64,000 bases of DNA from Psychroserpens sp. (GCA_017643165.1 JAEPNY010000002.1:872979-936978), one strand, 5' to 3'. Counted from the stretch's first letter, positions 45,090-55,606 are shown. Translations and numbers: made by a program. Notes: generated by a model not told the origin, from the sequence alone.

Positions 45090-48050
45090 TCAATAAAATT
45101 TTAAATATTCATAATTTGATTTTAGAGCCTCATAAGACAAAACTGGAACTTCATTCTTTATTGAATTCAAAATAAAATTTTCTTGTTCCAAAAGAAGTTT
45201 CTTCAAATCTTTAATGCTCTTGTAATTAAAATTTTCATCAATTATTTCACCTAGTTTATTATTGGATATTCTTTCATTAAAACCAATTTCTATTAAATCA
45301 AGAACAGTGCCCCTAGTTGTACCATACATAACATACTGTGGAAACTTAATAACTTGGGGTGAAACTTCAAAATCACTATCCAAATAGTCTGTTTCAACAA
45401 GTTTAATGACTTGTCCCAAAACTGTTTGCACGTCATAAATTATAGCACTGTTTACTACTTTAAGAGCTTTGTCAATATCCCCATCGAATAATTCTGAAAT
45501 ACTTTCATACCATTCACCTTTCATCCATAAAATTATAGATTCCTTTAGGACATTGTGAGAGATTTTAAATGAATTACAAATATTGTTTATTCTCCCAAAT
45601 TTAAAAATGGTTTCATCAAAAACAAATGATAACCAATCATTATCAAGTGGATTATTCATTAATTGAAAATGTGTATTATCAAATTCAATATATTTTTCAA
45701 AATCACTATACTCTCTTAAATTCGCACTTGAAGATTTTAATTTTATAAATTTATCTTCTTCTATATAAGTTTTTAGTTTGAGGCTTCTTAATTTGAATAA
45801 TTTAATTAATACTTCTTTCTCTTCTCTATTTGCCTGAAATGCAGATAAAGTATCGTTAAGTAGACCTTCTATAATTGATTCTATATTTTCTGATTTAATA
45901 TCGAAATCCAGCAGGTGAATGATTGAAGTATCTATCAAATCCAATAACTTTAGGAATGATTCACTTTGCATATCTAAAATATCATTGGATAAGGAAATAT
46001 TATATTTTTCTATTTGTCTATTTAGGTTTTCAACAAGGTTATACAGAAATCCTTTTACAGGTTCAATTTCCTCATCCTTTATGAGGCTTTCCAAATATTC
46101 AAACTCTTTTTGCTTGGTTGCAATTATAAATCCTTTGGTTTCTTGTCCTGCTCTTCCTGCTCTTCCAACTAAATTTTTAAGGTCTCTAATATCCATGAAT
46201 TTTGTTACCCACCTTTCTGAATCTGGTTCTTGAAATCTTCTGGTTATAGAATAGAGAACAATAGTTTTTATGGGTAGGTTTACACCTTCAGCTAGAGTAT
46301 TTGTACATACCACCAAACGGATTTTATTTGTTCTAAGGCTATTTTCAATAATCTCTCTAATGAATTGTGGTAAATCGCCATTGTGGTATAAGAAACCATT
46401 TTCAGCAGATTGTGTTAAAGAATATTCTGGACTAAATACATACGAGAAGTATTCTGATAATTTTTGAACATGCCTATTATCCGCAAAATGAATTGGATTA
46501 GGAACATTTAATTTATGAATAATTTGCTTATTTATTTCATTCACCAAGCCTCTTACTCCAGTTTTTTTACCTTTGGCAGTCGCAAATAATGCAACACTTC
46601 CTGTGGGTAAAGATTTGAGTGCTGTTGTAGCACTTATAGTTTTTTCACTTTGAGGATATTTATTACTGCGACCAGTTATTGGGTTAATAAAATAATACTC
46701 CCCCTGAGTTATAAACTTATTGAGCTTGTAATTTACAGGAATTGCATCTGTTGGGTTTACGTCTAACATGTAATTATTACCTGATTTCCTTAAAAATGCG
46801 AAATTCAATTTTGTAGGACGATATTTAGACTCTATTATATTTTCAGGACTGCCCCCGAGCCAACTATTGATTGTTGAGATATTCGGAATTATAGCAGAAA
46901 TAAAAATAAAGCGTTTATCCTTTTTTAACCTTGTCAATAGTAATTCATAACTAAGACCTCGATGTGAATCATCAATTAAATGTCCCTCGTCACAAATGAT
47001 TGTTGTAAAACTGTTTACAATCTCCGGTTCAAGCTCTTCAATTGCCATGAATTTTTCAGGAGTAGCAATAAGCAAATTTGAGTTTTTAATTGCTATTTTT
47101 TCTTCTTGAGTTGGGATGTTGCCCCCGTATATAGTTTTTACTTTAACTCCAAGGTTTCGTAAAGACTTACCAAACGAACTCTTTAATTCTGAAGCTAATG
47201 CTCTAAACGGAGCTAAATAGAGTATTTTACAATTTGGATTGTGCTTGTATTCATTGAAGGCTATTAATTCACAAATTGCAGTTTTTCCTGCACTCGTTGG
47301 CATTTGAATGGAAACAGATTCTTTTTTATCAATTAACCCACTCAAAATGGCTTTCCGCTGGGATGGAAAGAAATCCCAAATTGGAATTTCTTTGTTGACC
47401 TTTGCTTTAACAAACTCATTCCAGAACTCTGTTGAGTTATAACTCAGCAAATCAATCCAAATATTATTAACTCTGAATCTTGCTAATATTGTTTTCGCTA
47501 AAAGAAATGATAAATAATCTTGTCCATTGTTATCTATTGATTTAATTAACTCAGCATCAATAATTCCTAATAGTTCGTCAAGTACTGAAATTTCTCCAGT
47601 TTTGATAAATTCAATAAATTTATCGGAGTATATGTTTAGGTTGAACTTTCTTCTTAAAAAACCTGAAAGAAAAATATCGATATCATTTTCATAATTATTG
47701 ACATCAAACATATTTGCTAACAAATAAGCTGATGCAGAAAAATCAGATAGATAATAGAACCCTGATGCATAAAGAATATTTTTGTGAAAATTCACACCTT
47801 TAAAATGGTCTCTTTTCCTTTCTAAAGAATAAATTTCAAGTCCTTTTGCAATTTCAAATAATTCATTCTTTTTTGTATCTGTAAGGTCTTCTTCTAGTAT
47901 TTCATAGGCATTGCTTAGCAAGGAGAAATAAAAGTCATCGTATCTATCAATAAAATTATATTTTGATTGTACATCAGAAGGTAGACTAAAATCGATAAAA
48001 GATTGCCATGATGCAGACTGCGCTATCCAGAGGTCTAATTCTCTATACAT
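45090..48050 (-). CDS. hamB: Hachiman defence system helicase HamB
   Basis: 986 residues, an SF2 helicase of the Ski2/DExH type. Helical N-terminal region 1-230; Walker A PTSAGKTAI (Lys256); DEGH box at 354-357; motif III SAII; motif VI LVGRAGRAGQETKG; winged-helix/C-terminal region after about 700. HamB uses ATP to scan DNA and holds the HamA nuclease in check until phage DNA damage or intermediates are met (family knowledge). Its start overlaps the hamA stop by 8 bp, so the two are translated together. Identification rests on the helicase layout and on the neighbour having the HamA fold. Confidence 0.8.
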   Translation of the reverse strand: MYRELDLWIAQSASWQSFIDFSLPSDVQSKYNFIDRYDDFYFSLLSNAYEILEEDLTDTKKNELFEIAKGLEIYSLERKRDHFKGVNFHKNILYASGFYYLSDFSASAYLLANMFDVNNYENDIDIFLSGFLRRKFNLNIYSDKFIEFIKTGEISVLDELLGIIDAELIKSIDNNGQDYLSFLLAKTILARFRVNNIWIDLLSYNSTEFWNEFVKAKVNKEIPIWDFFPSQRKAILSGLIDKKESVSIQMPTSAGKTAICELIAFNEYKHNPNCKILYLAPFRALASELKSSFGKSLRNLGVKVKTIYGGNIPTQEEKIAIKNSNLLIATPEKFMAIEELEPEIVNSFTTIICDEGHLIDDSHRGLSYELLLTRLKKDKRFIFISAIIPNISTINSWLGGSPENIIESKYRPTKLNFAFLRKSGNNYMLDVNPTDAIPVNYKLNKFITQGEYYFINPITGRSNKYPQSEKTISATTALKSLPTGSVALFATAKGKKTGVRGLVNEINKQIIHKLNVPNPIHFADNRHVQKLSEYFSYVFSPEYSLTQSAENGFLYHNGDLPQFIREIIENSLRTNKIRLVVCTNTLAEGVNLPIKTIVLYSITRRFQEPDSERWVTKFMDIRDLKNLVGRAGRAGQETKGFIIATKQKEFEYLESLIKDEEIEPVKGFLYNLVENLNRQIEKYNISLSNDILDMQSESFLKLLDLIDTSIIHLLDFDIKSENIESIIEGLLNDTLSAFQANREEKEVLIKLFKLRSLKLKTYIEEDKFIKLKSSSANLREYSDFEKYIEFDNTHFQLMNNPLDNDWLSFVFDETIFKFGRINNICNSFKISHNVLKESIILWMKGEWYESISELFDGDIDKALKVVNSAIIYDVQTVLGQVIKLVETDYLDSDFEVSPQVIKFPQYVMYGTTRGTVLDLIEIGFNERISNNKLGEIIDENFNYKSIKDLKKLLLEQENFILNSIKNEVPVLSYEALKSNYEYLKFY

Positions 48051-48819
48051 TCTCTATGCAATTTAAGGTATCTGCTAAAGTTTTTTGATAAGTTGATTTT
48101 AACTCATCTATTAAGACAACAAGAATTTCAAAATCATCACCAATTTTCGGAAGCTTTTTAGGAGCCACTTCACCCCCTTTAAAATTTTTATCAATTACAG
48201 CTATTGCTTTAAAATGTTTTTTATACGTTTTAGTCTTTACTGGGTCTATGAATCTTTGAACATTTTTATAACCATCATGATTTCTCTCTTCCTTGTATTT
48301 TCGTCTTATCCAAATTAGTGTTTCTGCAAGTCTATTGATATTATCCTTTTCAACTCCATCAACAGCTTTTACAATTGAACTATCCTTATTGGGTGTTGCT
48401 TTAGATTTTACTTCTCCACTAATTAAAATATCTTCATCAGACGCATCTTGTTCTTTTTTGTAAAAAAGCACAATATCAGTTCCATGATTTGCCACATTTT
48501 TAGCCTCTTTATGGAGAGTTTTTTTCATCCCCTCTAGATTAAGTCCTTTTTTCTCATATAGTTCGATAAGGAGCTGCTGTGTAAGAATTTCTCCAAATTC
48601 TCCTGACATTAATTTGGGGTCATCAGGAATATATTCATTGTGAATTTCTTGTGGAGTTGAGCCAAAATCTTTTTTATGCTCAACAATATCTTCTTCCTTA
48701 ATATACGAGTAAGTATAGTGTTCTGGCAATTTGGAAATGAATTTGTCATATTCTTTTCTCTTCAACTTCAAGGTTGTGACTTTCTTTTTTTTATATTTAA
48801 AATGGTTTAATATTTTCAT
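48043..48819 (-). CDS. hamA: Hachiman defence system nuclease-like HamA (DUF1837)
   Basis: 258 residues. Signature of DUF1837/HamA: MSGEFGEILTQQLL (E74, E77), HGTDIVLFY (D115) and ILISGEVKSK (E136, K138), in the order of a PD-(D/E)xK nuclease core. In characterised systems HamA cuts DNA once HamB releases it, shutting down infected cells. It is first of a two-gene operon with hamB (8-bp overlap). About 300 bp separate it from hsdR; that gap contains a short remnant of another gene. The N-terminal 20 residues are very Lys-rich. Confidence 0.8.
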   Translation of the reverse strand: MKILNHFKYKKKKVTTLKLKRKEYDKFISKLPEHYTYSYIKEEDIVEHKKDFGSTPQEIHNEYIPDDPKLMSGEFGEILTQQLLIELYEKKGLNLEGMKKTLHKEAKNVANHGTDIVLFYKKEQDASDEDILISGEVKSKATPNKDSSIVKAVDGVEKDNINRLAETLIWIRRKYKEERNHDGYKNVQRFIDPVKTKTYKKHFKAIAVIDKNFKGGEVAPKKLPKIGDDFEILVVLIDELKSTYQKTLADTLNCIENV

Positions 48820-48853
48820 CTGATAATGTGGACTTGACCAATTTGGTAAATCT

Positions 48854-48997
48854 TTAAATACTGTAATTAAAAAAATCTAAACCCTTCTTTATTCGAGTTG
48901 AGGACTCTGCATGAGCATCAATAGCTTTCATTTCATATAAATTTCCCGATAATTCTGTGACTTGAACAACTATAATAAAAGCAATATATTCAAACCT
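48854..48997 (-). pseudogene. Short coding remnant between hsdR and hamA
   Basis: A 47-codon open frame without a good start reads FEYIAFIIVVQVTELSGNL, then a 30-residue tail with balanced charged and aromatic residues ending DFFNYSI. It reads like real protein rather than AT-rich noise, so I take it as the tail of a lost gene. The family was not recognised. The rest of 48820-49117 shows nothing. Confidence 0.3.
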
Positions 48998-49117
48998 CTA
49001 TGGAACCGATATCTTACTTTCTATAAGAACCTGATTTTATATAATTTACTTATATTTCAATTTAGTTTTCTATTTATAATTTCACCTTATTAAATCAGTG
49101 AGATAATAAAATAATTT

Positions 49118-52100
49118 CTAAGCTGCGTTGGCTATGTTTCTTAATATATTGTATGCCGTTCTATTTATGTATCCCAGCACATCTTCATTCATTATTTCAC
49201 CATATTTCTCAGGTGATTTGGACATGATTTTATCAACAAGTTTGTTTGTCAATTGCTCCTTAACTATCTCATTGTAGACTTTCTCCGAATCTTTATTTCT
49301 ATTATTGACTATTATTTTTGTTAATATTTCATCAGAAGCAACATCTTGCAAGAAATCACCAACAACCTCAACGCCCTCATCACCAATCATAGACCTGAAC
49401 TGAAGATTAATCTCCTCTATAACCTCTTGGACTGTTTTTGTTTGTTTCACACGTGTTACAGAACCTTTACCGCCTTCAGAACTACCTGAAGGTTCTTCAT
49501 CGTCATCATCTTTATTGACTTCAGGAATAGTAAAACTTACGACACTTACATCTCTAAGTTCCTTTTCAAGATCACTAGCACTCTTGTTAGTCAATTTATG
49601 ACTTAAGTAAATACAGAACAATTGAAATTCGTGAAGCTCTTTATCTCTTAAGTTAAACAAGGCATTGATATATTTAAATATCCCCATATACCTGCCTAAA
49701 AGAGTTCGAAATTCATCTCGTTTTTCTCTTGTTAAGTCAGATTCAAACTTTGTTTTAATCTTAAAGGTTATTCCTGCTATTGCGGGCATGTTTTTACTTT
49801 GCCCTGATGTAGCTAATTCAACCAATTGAGTGACATCTTTCCTAATGAATATTTCAAATTTTAATAAAGCAGTTTTAAGCTCATATAACTCGTTTGGATC
49901 ACTTGATTTATTTGAAGTTACGTCATTCTGGTATTTTGCATACGCTTTCATTATTTCATCATATGAACCTGTAAAGTCAATAGCCAAAGTATCTACTTTT
50001 CCTGGGTGTATTCTATTTAACCTACTTAAAGTCTGCACAGCATTTTTGCCACGCAGTGGCTTGTCAATAAACATTGTATGAAGCAATGATTCACTAAATC
50101 CAGTTTGGAATTTGTTGGCTACAATTAAAAATCGAATGTCATCATTTTTCTCAAACAATTCATCTGTTTTGAGTCCTTTTGGATTATGAGGCTTGTTCAT
50201 ACCGTCTTCTGTGAAATTTGAGCCTTTAAAATCCTCAATATTGAGTTTATTAAATTCTTCATCTGTAAGTTCTAGCTTATCCACATCAACACTTCCAGAA
50301 AAAGCTACAATTGTTTTAAAGTTTAATCCTTGCCTTTTAATCTCCTCATCCATAAAGAGTTTGAACTTACAAGCGGCTATTCTACTACTTGAAACTACCA
50401 TTGCTTTAGCCTTACCGTCAATTTTATGTGCAGATTTATTCTTAAAAACATTGACAATACGGTTGCATTTTTCTTTTATAATTTCTGTGTCTTGATATGC
50501 TTTTTGTCGAAGTGCTTTTCGCACCATCATTGGTAGGTATTCTTTTTTGGTATCTACTTCCTTATTTAGTTCATAAAGTGTATTATAGCTGTAGATATGC
50601 TTGGCTACATCCATGATGTAACCTTCCTTTATGGCTTGATCCATTGAATATACGTCAAAGGCTTCCCAAATCTTATTGCCTTTTTTATCCAAAACAGGCT
50701 CTCCCTTTTCATCTTTCTTTACTTGCCCAAAATGCTCAAGTGTTTTGTCACTTGGCGTAGCTGTAAGGGCAATAAATGCCATATTCGGAAACTCTTTTCT
50801 TGAGATTTCTTCAATCAATTCATCTTGCTCATCAGGAGGTGAAACCTCAACACCTTCTTCATCAGTTTGGAATGTATCTGTAAGTCCTTCATGAAGTTTA
50901 CCTTCTTGAGAACGATGAGCCTCATCAATTAACACACAAATTCTTTTATTAGTTTGGTCTGATAACTCCTTTAGATGAGAGAACTTATGGATAGTTGAAA
51001 TAATAACCTTTTTATTTTGCTCTAAAGCATCTTTTAATCCTGCTGTATCTTCCGCATATTCGGCAACACCAGGTGTTAAAATTGCTTTTTGAAAATCTCT
51101 TGAGATTTGGTCATCGAGGTTAATCCTATCCGTTAATACAACAACACTATCAAAAATACTATCGTCTCCATCGAATGCATTACGTAAGTTTTGAACCATC
51201 CACACAATGGTATTACTCTTTCCTGATCCTGTTGAATGTTGGATTAGATAATTTAGATTAAGCCTACCTGTTTCTGCAATTTGCTTTTTAATATCTTCGA
51301 CAACATTACGTGTGGCACGTTGCTGATGATAACGAGGGAAAATCCAGCTATTTCCTTTACCTGGATATAAATAGGATTCTAGGTAATTTAATAAACGTTC
51401 TGGCAACAGGATATCGTGGTATAAATAATGAACTGGATATTCTAATTCATCTTTAGCTATATTAACGAGGTCCATATTAAAATCACGGAAGTCACTCTCT
51501 GAAGGTGGTTTACTAAAAGCTGCCGCCATTTTTACCGTATCATTATCGCATACAATGTGCAAAAACGGCTGTCTAAAAATTGGTAAATCTAAATCTCTGC
51601 CTAGATATTGTTCTATAGCTTTTTCATAGTCTCCACTAGTTCCTTGATTTTTAAGTTCTACTGTGGCAATAGCAAATCCATTAACCAAAAGAACTATATC
51701 CAAACTCTTATTTTGTGCTTCACCTTTGGACCCGAAATACCACTGCCTAACAGCAGTATATCTATTTTTTTTATAACGTTCTAGTTGTTCTTTATTAGTT
51801 GACTTGTCTGGTTTAAAGCTGATGAGCTCAAAGTGGAAATCACCTACAGAAATACCTTTTTGAAGAATTTGAAACATAGGTTTTACAGCTCGTTCTTGCC
51901 TTAAAGCCTGTTTTATTTCATCCTTCCAAGCGGTATGATATTGAATTTGAAGTTTTTTTAGTGCTTCTGGTTGGGTGGCATTAAGATATTCTTCTAAATC
52001 GTCAAAATACAAGCATAGGTCTTTGTCTGTATCTATTCTGCTTTCAATCTTTACCCTATAATCTCCATGGACACTTAACTCATGACAAAAATGTTTTTCA

Positions 52101-52144
52101 AATCCTGTTTCGTTATCTATAACTAAATCCTGCTTTTTTGCCAT
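49118..52144 (-). CDS. hsdR: Type I restriction endonuclease subunit R
   Basis: 1008 residues. The N-terminal PD-(D/E)xK nuclease carries D149 (LDIVLLVNG) and E163/K165 (VELKNQ). The helicase motor carries Walker A STGSGKS (304-310), DEAH (407-410), LTATPSD, and a late QTLSRLNRIHPGK motif VI. The C-terminus is helical for docking on the methylase core. HsdR translocates and cleaves unmodified DNA when bound to M2S. The gene starts 1 bp after hsdS ends, so the three subunits form one operon. The length and motif set look intact. Confidence 0.93.
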   Translation of the reverse strand: MAKKQDLVIDNETGFEKHFCHELSVHGDYRVKIESRIDTDKDLCLYFDDLEEYLNATQPEALKKLQIQYHTAWKDEIKQALRQERAVKPMFQILQKGISVGDFHFELISFKPDKSTNKEQLERYKKNRYTAVRQWYFGSKGEAQNKSLDIVLLVNGFAIATVELKNQGTSGDYEKAIEQYLGRDLDLPIFRQPFLHIVCDNDTVKMAAAFSKPPSESDFRDFNMDLVNIAKDELEYPVHYLYHDILLPERLLNYLESYLYPGKGNSWIFPRYHQQRATRNVVEDIKKQIAETGRLNLNYLIQHSTGSGKSNTIVWMVQNLRNAFDGDDSIFDSVVVLTDRINLDDQISRDFQKAILTPGVAEYAEDTAGLKDALEQNKKVIISTIHKFSHLKELSDQTNKRICVLIDEAHRSQEGKLHEGLTDTFQTDEEGVEVSPPDEQDELIEEISRKEFPNMAFIALTATPSDKTLEHFGQVKKDEKGEPVLDKKGNKIWEAFDVYSMDQAIKEGYIMDVAKHIYSYNTLYELNKEVDTKKEYLPMMVRKALRQKAYQDTEIIKEKCNRIVNVFKNKSAHKIDGKAKAMVVSSSRIAACKFKLFMDEEIKRQGLNFKTIVAFSGSVDVDKLELTDEEFNKLNIEDFKGSNFTEDGMNKPHNPKGLKTDELFEKNDDIRFLIVANKFQTGFSESLLHTMFIDKPLRGKNAVQTLSRLNRIHPGKVDTLAIDFTGSYDEIMKAYAKYQNDVTSNKSSDPNELYELKTALLKFEIFIRKDVTQLVELATSGQSKNMPAIAGITFKIKTKFESDLTREKRDEFRTLLGRYMGIFKYINALFNLRDKELHEFQLFCIYLSHKLTNKSASDLEKELRDVSVVSFTIPEVNKDDDDEEPSGSSEGGKGSVTRVKQTKTVQEVIEEINLQFRSMIGDEGVEVVGDFLQDVASDEILTKIIVNNRNKDSEKVYNEIVKEQLTNKLVDKIMSKSPEKYGEIMNEDVLGYINRTAYNILRNIANAA

Positions 52145-52145
52145 A

Positions 52146-53480
52146 CTATGCTACTTTAATTTTACCAGTTACAGCATTGTAAATCTCTATTTTACGGACT
52201 TCTTGCAATTGCTTTATTTGATTTTCTATGTTTTTGACCAATTGGTCTATCTTATTTGTTTTATTATCAAGGTAATTCGCAATGGTGGTTTGTTCTTGAT
52301 AAGATGGCACAACACTTCTTACATTGGGTAATTTTAACCCCTTAATTCCAAGAGCTGTAGAACCAGTAGCTAATCTTAAAACTTCGTCTTGCCCTGATGA
52401 TGATTGGAAATAATACATTAAATATTTAGAATTAGAAATGTTTTTCTTGACCTTGAACATTATTATTCTCTGTGCCAAGCCAATGTATTCTTCATTTATC
52501 AATGCAACTTCTCCGAGAGGGGCTTCTGTAGTAAACAATAAATCACCTTTTTTTGGCATACCTCTTACCATCCAAGAATCGTAGTCATTTTCATCCATAT
52601 ATTCCATCGAATTTTCGAATGTGATTTTACCATTTTTTATATTTCTAGCAGTTACAAGGATAACCCCATCTGTTGTTTTATTAGGTGTTTTTCCTCTATA
52701 ATCAACAAATTTTTCCACTAATTTTTTCAGTCTTTTTACCTCCCAATGTTCAGGAATATCACCTAGCCATTCCACACCAGAAGGTTTTAAATTGACATTT
52801 GGGTCTAAGCCTTTTGTTACAGCAGTATTAATTTCTATTTGGCGTATTTCTTTGAGCTTCTCTATTTGAGCTTTTTTGTTGCTTATGAGCTGGTTGAGCT
52901 TGCCAGTCTTGTCATCTAAGTAATTGGCAATAGCATTTTGTTCTTCTTTACTTATTGGATAAGCAATACTATGATTAAAAAATGCTGTTATGTCTAAATT
53001 TTGAATCCCAGTAGTTTGATTGACATAAGGAAAATTGATTCTTCCATCATAAATTGAAGTTAGTACGTGTAGAACAAAGCGTTTATCAAAACGATCCAGT
53101 ATTTCAACTTTCTGAATGAAGTTAGCACAAACAGCATCAAAATCTTTATCAAAAATAACTGCTTTGCCAACAAGTTGCTTTTCTCCACCTCCTGATTTTT
53201 CAAGTAGAATATCATTTTTATTCAGCTTTCGATCTAATAAGTGATTTTCACTAATAGCACGATAAGTGAATTCCTCAGAATTAAATATTGAAGCTTTTTC
53301 TCTGTCAAAATCTGCTACACGAATGACAATAGTATCATTACCGTCTTCGTTCGGTTCTTCTCCCCAAACACCTCCAATTGATTTTGCTGTAATGTTTTTT
53401 AATCTATTAACTTTCCAATCATTTGGAATATCTCCCAACCATTCTATACCAGAAGGTTTGTATGTAGGATAAACACTCAT
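52146..53480 (-). CDS. hsdS: Type I restriction-modification specificity subunit S
   Basis: 444 residues with two target-recognition domains, each introduced by the same element: YKPSGIEWLGDIPNDWKVNRL at the N-terminus and LKPSGVEWLGDIPEHWEVKRL near residue 228. Each is followed by a conserved coiled-coil spacer (KKAQIEKLKEIRQIEINTAV and ENQIKQLQEVRKIEIYNAV). It sets which bipartite DNA site is methylated and cut. The start overlaps the hsdM stop by 4 bp (ATGA). No inverted second copy lies near it, so no phase-variable switch is evident. Confidence 0.92.
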   Translation of the reverse strand: MSVYPTYKPSGIEWLGDIPNDWKVNRLKNITAKSIGGVWGEEPNEDGNDTIVIRVADFDREKASIFNSEEFTYRAISENHLLDRKLNKNDILLEKSGGGEKQLVGKAVIFDKDFDAVCANFIQKVEILDRFDKRFVLHVLTSIYDGRINFPYVNQTTGIQNLDITAFFNHSIAYPISKEEQNAIANYLDDKTGKLNQLISNKKAQIEKLKEIRQIEINTAVTKGLDPNVNLKPSGVEWLGDIPEHWEVKRLKKLVEKFVDYRGKTPNKTTDGVILVTARNIKNGKITFENSMEYMDENDYDSWMVRGMPKKGDLLFTTEAPLGEVALINEEYIGLAQRIIMFKVKKNISNSKYLMYYFQSSSGQDEVLRLATGSTALGIKGLKLPNVRSVVPSYQEQTTIANYLDNKTNKIDQLVKNIENQIKQLQEVRKIEIYNAVTGKIKVA

Positions 53481-55456
53481 AGTTGTAACCCTAATTCGTT
53501 TAACAATTGAGTATTACCCTTAATATCTTTATCCATATTTCCGTTTTCTAAGTCTTTAAACTCCTGAAGAACCGTTTCTAATTTCCTTAATGGCTGGTAT
53601 ACATAAAATTCTCTTGTAAATGGAATCTCATAACCCTTCTTTTCACTAATAAAAGTCCATTTCTTCTCTACCTCTTTGTTTAGCCATTGAGACATATCGT
53701 CCTTCCATGGAATGATTTCAGTGTCCTTTACAATAACTGGTACGTTTATAATTGCAGTAAGTTTTAACTTATTACCATCTACTTTCTTTGAGACTATAAT
53801 CTCCTTATCTGGTGTTTTATATTTTTCAATAAAGTCACTTTCAGATTTTAGCTCAAAAGCAAAAGCATCAGGCTCAGTAGACTTTTTGTCTTTAAGTTTT
53901 TTAATTTGCTCTGGTGTTGCTTCTAATATCTTAGTTAGCGCATTTTGAGCAACCGTAACTTCTTTCTTTTCATACAATTGGTTGCCACTTTCGTCTAATT
54001 CCTCAAGCTCTAAGAACACTTTCCTGTATGCAAAGTCATCCAAATCATAGATTTTACTGTATTTAGTAGTTTTAAAATCTTTATGAATTTGTACAATTCT
54101 TTCAACATCCTTGTCTGCTATATAGCGTCTTTTATCACCTAAACTACGTTTCATGGGTTTCCAGAAATCTACGGCATTTATAAGTTGTATTTTACCCTTA
54201 CGTTTATCAGGCTTGTTATTTCTGACTATCCAAACATATGTAGCAATACCAGTATTATAAAATAATTGAGTAGGCAAAGCTATAATAGTCTCTAACCAAT
54301 CATTTTCGATAATATGTTTACGTATAGTACTTTCTCCACCTCCTGCATCTCCACTAAATAGCGGTGAACCATTATGAACAATAGCTATTGATGAACCACC
54401 TTTTTTAGGGTCTTTCATTTTTGAAAGCATATGAAGGGTAAATAGTAACTGACCGTCTGAGGACCGTGGTTGTCCTATATCAAATCTCCCATTACTATTT
54501 GCCATTACTTTTTTCTTGATTTTAGACCAAGACTTTCCATAAGGCGGATTGGAAATCATATAATCAAATTTCTCATTAGGGAATCCATCTTCAAAAAGAG
54601 TATCTCCATTCACCACTTTTGCATCCTCACCTTTTATCATTAAGTCAGCCTCACAAATAGACCAGGTTTTATCATTTACTTCTTGACCATATAAACGCAC
54701 ATTAGCTTTGTCATTAACATTGGTTTCAATGAATTCCTTGAGCGCAGTGAGCATACCACCTGTACCGCACGCTGGATCGTAAATAGTCACTAACTCACCA
54801 TCTTTTAGTTTTCTCTCATCAATATCTAGAAGATGCGTCATTAAATCTATAACCTCTCTAGGAGTATAATGCTCTCCTGCTTCTGAGTTGTTTGCCTCTG
54901 AAAAACGTCTTATTAATTCCTCAAAAATATATCCCATTTTTATATTGGATACAGTTCTAGGTTCTAATTGGATATTTGCGAACTCTTCTATTACAGAGTA
55001 AAGAATGTCGTTGGAATTAAGCTTGTCTATATGCTTTCTAATTCCAGAGTATTTGATAACATCTTGAATCTGGTCAGGGTCGTCTTTTTTAGCTCTCTTA
55101 CTATGAAAACCATTCAAGTAGCTTATAAAGTTATTTTTTATACTTTTTTCGCCTTCGTCCTTTAGTCCCTGTAGTGTAAAACCAGAGGTATTAATAAAGC
55201 CGACACTACTATACAATTTATCGTCGATAAATTTAGAAGCTACTGTTTTACTCATTTTTGAAATTCCAGAACCAAATTTGTTTTCTATTGATTCAGTCTC
55301 TTCTTTTAAAACACACTCCAACCTTCTAATCAATACCATTGGGTAAATGATATCTGGGTATTCGGTTCTCTGAAAAATATCTCTTAGTACATCATTTGCT
55401 ACTTGCCAGATTAATCCAGCTTCTTTTGATACATCTATATCTCTTTTTTTGCTCAT
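53477..55456 (-). CDS. hsdM: Type I restriction-modification DNA methyltransferase subunit M
   Basis: 659 residues. N-terminal HsdM helical domain (1-165), then N6-adenine methyltransferase with motif I DPACGTGG (227-234) and the catalytic NPPY (303-306). HYTPREVIDLM marks the start of the catalytic domain. The C-terminus (about 490-640) is longer than in minimal HsdM and contains a lysine-rich linker. It methylates the host sites that HsdS selects. A TATGTTTG box 26 bp upstream may start the operon. First of hsdM-hsdS-hsdR. Confidence 0.93.
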   Translation of the reverse strand: MSKKRDIDVSKEAGLIWQVANDVLRDIFQRTEYPDIIYPMVLIRRLECVLKEETESIENKFGSGISKMSKTVASKFIDDKLYSSVGFINTSGFTLQGLKDEGEKSIKNNFISYLNGFHSKRAKKDDPDQIQDVIKYSGIRKHIDKLNSNDILYSVIEEFANIQLEPRTVSNIKMGYIFEELIRRFSEANNSEAGEHYTPREVIDLMTHLLDIDERKLKDGELVTIYDPACGTGGMLTALKEFIETNVNDKANVRLYGQEVNDKTWSICEADLMIKGEDAKVVNGDTLFEDGFPNEKFDYMISNPPYGKSWSKIKKKVMANSNGRFDIGQPRSSDGQLLFTLHMLSKMKDPKKGGSSIAIVHNGSPLFSGDAGGGESTIRKHIIENDWLETIIALPTQLFYNTGIATYVWIVRNNKPDKRKGKIQLINAVDFWKPMKRSLGDKRRYIADKDVERIVQIHKDFKTTKYSKIYDLDDFAYRKVFLELEELDESGNQLYEKKEVTVAQNALTKILEATPEQIKKLKDKKSTEPDAFAFELKSESDFIEKYKTPDKEIIVSKKVDGNKLKLTAIINVPVIVKDTEIIPWKDDMSQWLNKEVEKKWTFISEKKGYEIPFTREFYVYQPLRKLETVLQEFKDLENGNMDKDIKGNTQLLNELGLQL

Positions 55457-55481
55457 ATATTATATTAATTTTCACTCATTA

Positions 55482-55489
55482 CAAACATA
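55482..55489 (-). promoter_or_regulatory. Possible -7 box for hsdM operon
   Basis: On the minus strand TATGTTTG matches TAnnTTTG and lies 26 nt before the hsdM ATG. A TTG lies only 13 nt further upstream, shorter than the usual 17-23, so confidence is limited. Confidence 0.35.
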
Positions 55490-55606
55490 AAAGACTGTTT
55501 TCCAATCTATTAATGAGGTAAAGAAAATTGTTTGCTAATTAATTAAGAATAGGTTAAATATAGTTAAAACTGAATGAAAATTCCTAAGATACTTCTTATG
55601 TATTTT

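Noticed and set aside
48820-49117. Hachiman promoter in the gap before hamA
   Set aside because: No TAnnTTTG box with a spaced TTG was found on the minus strand; only a coding remnant was seen.
52146-53480. hsdS as a phase-variable gene because its two halves share the KPSGxEWLGDIP element
   Set aside because: The shared element is the normal internal symmetry of HsdS; there is no inverted second hsdS copy and no recombinase directly next to it.
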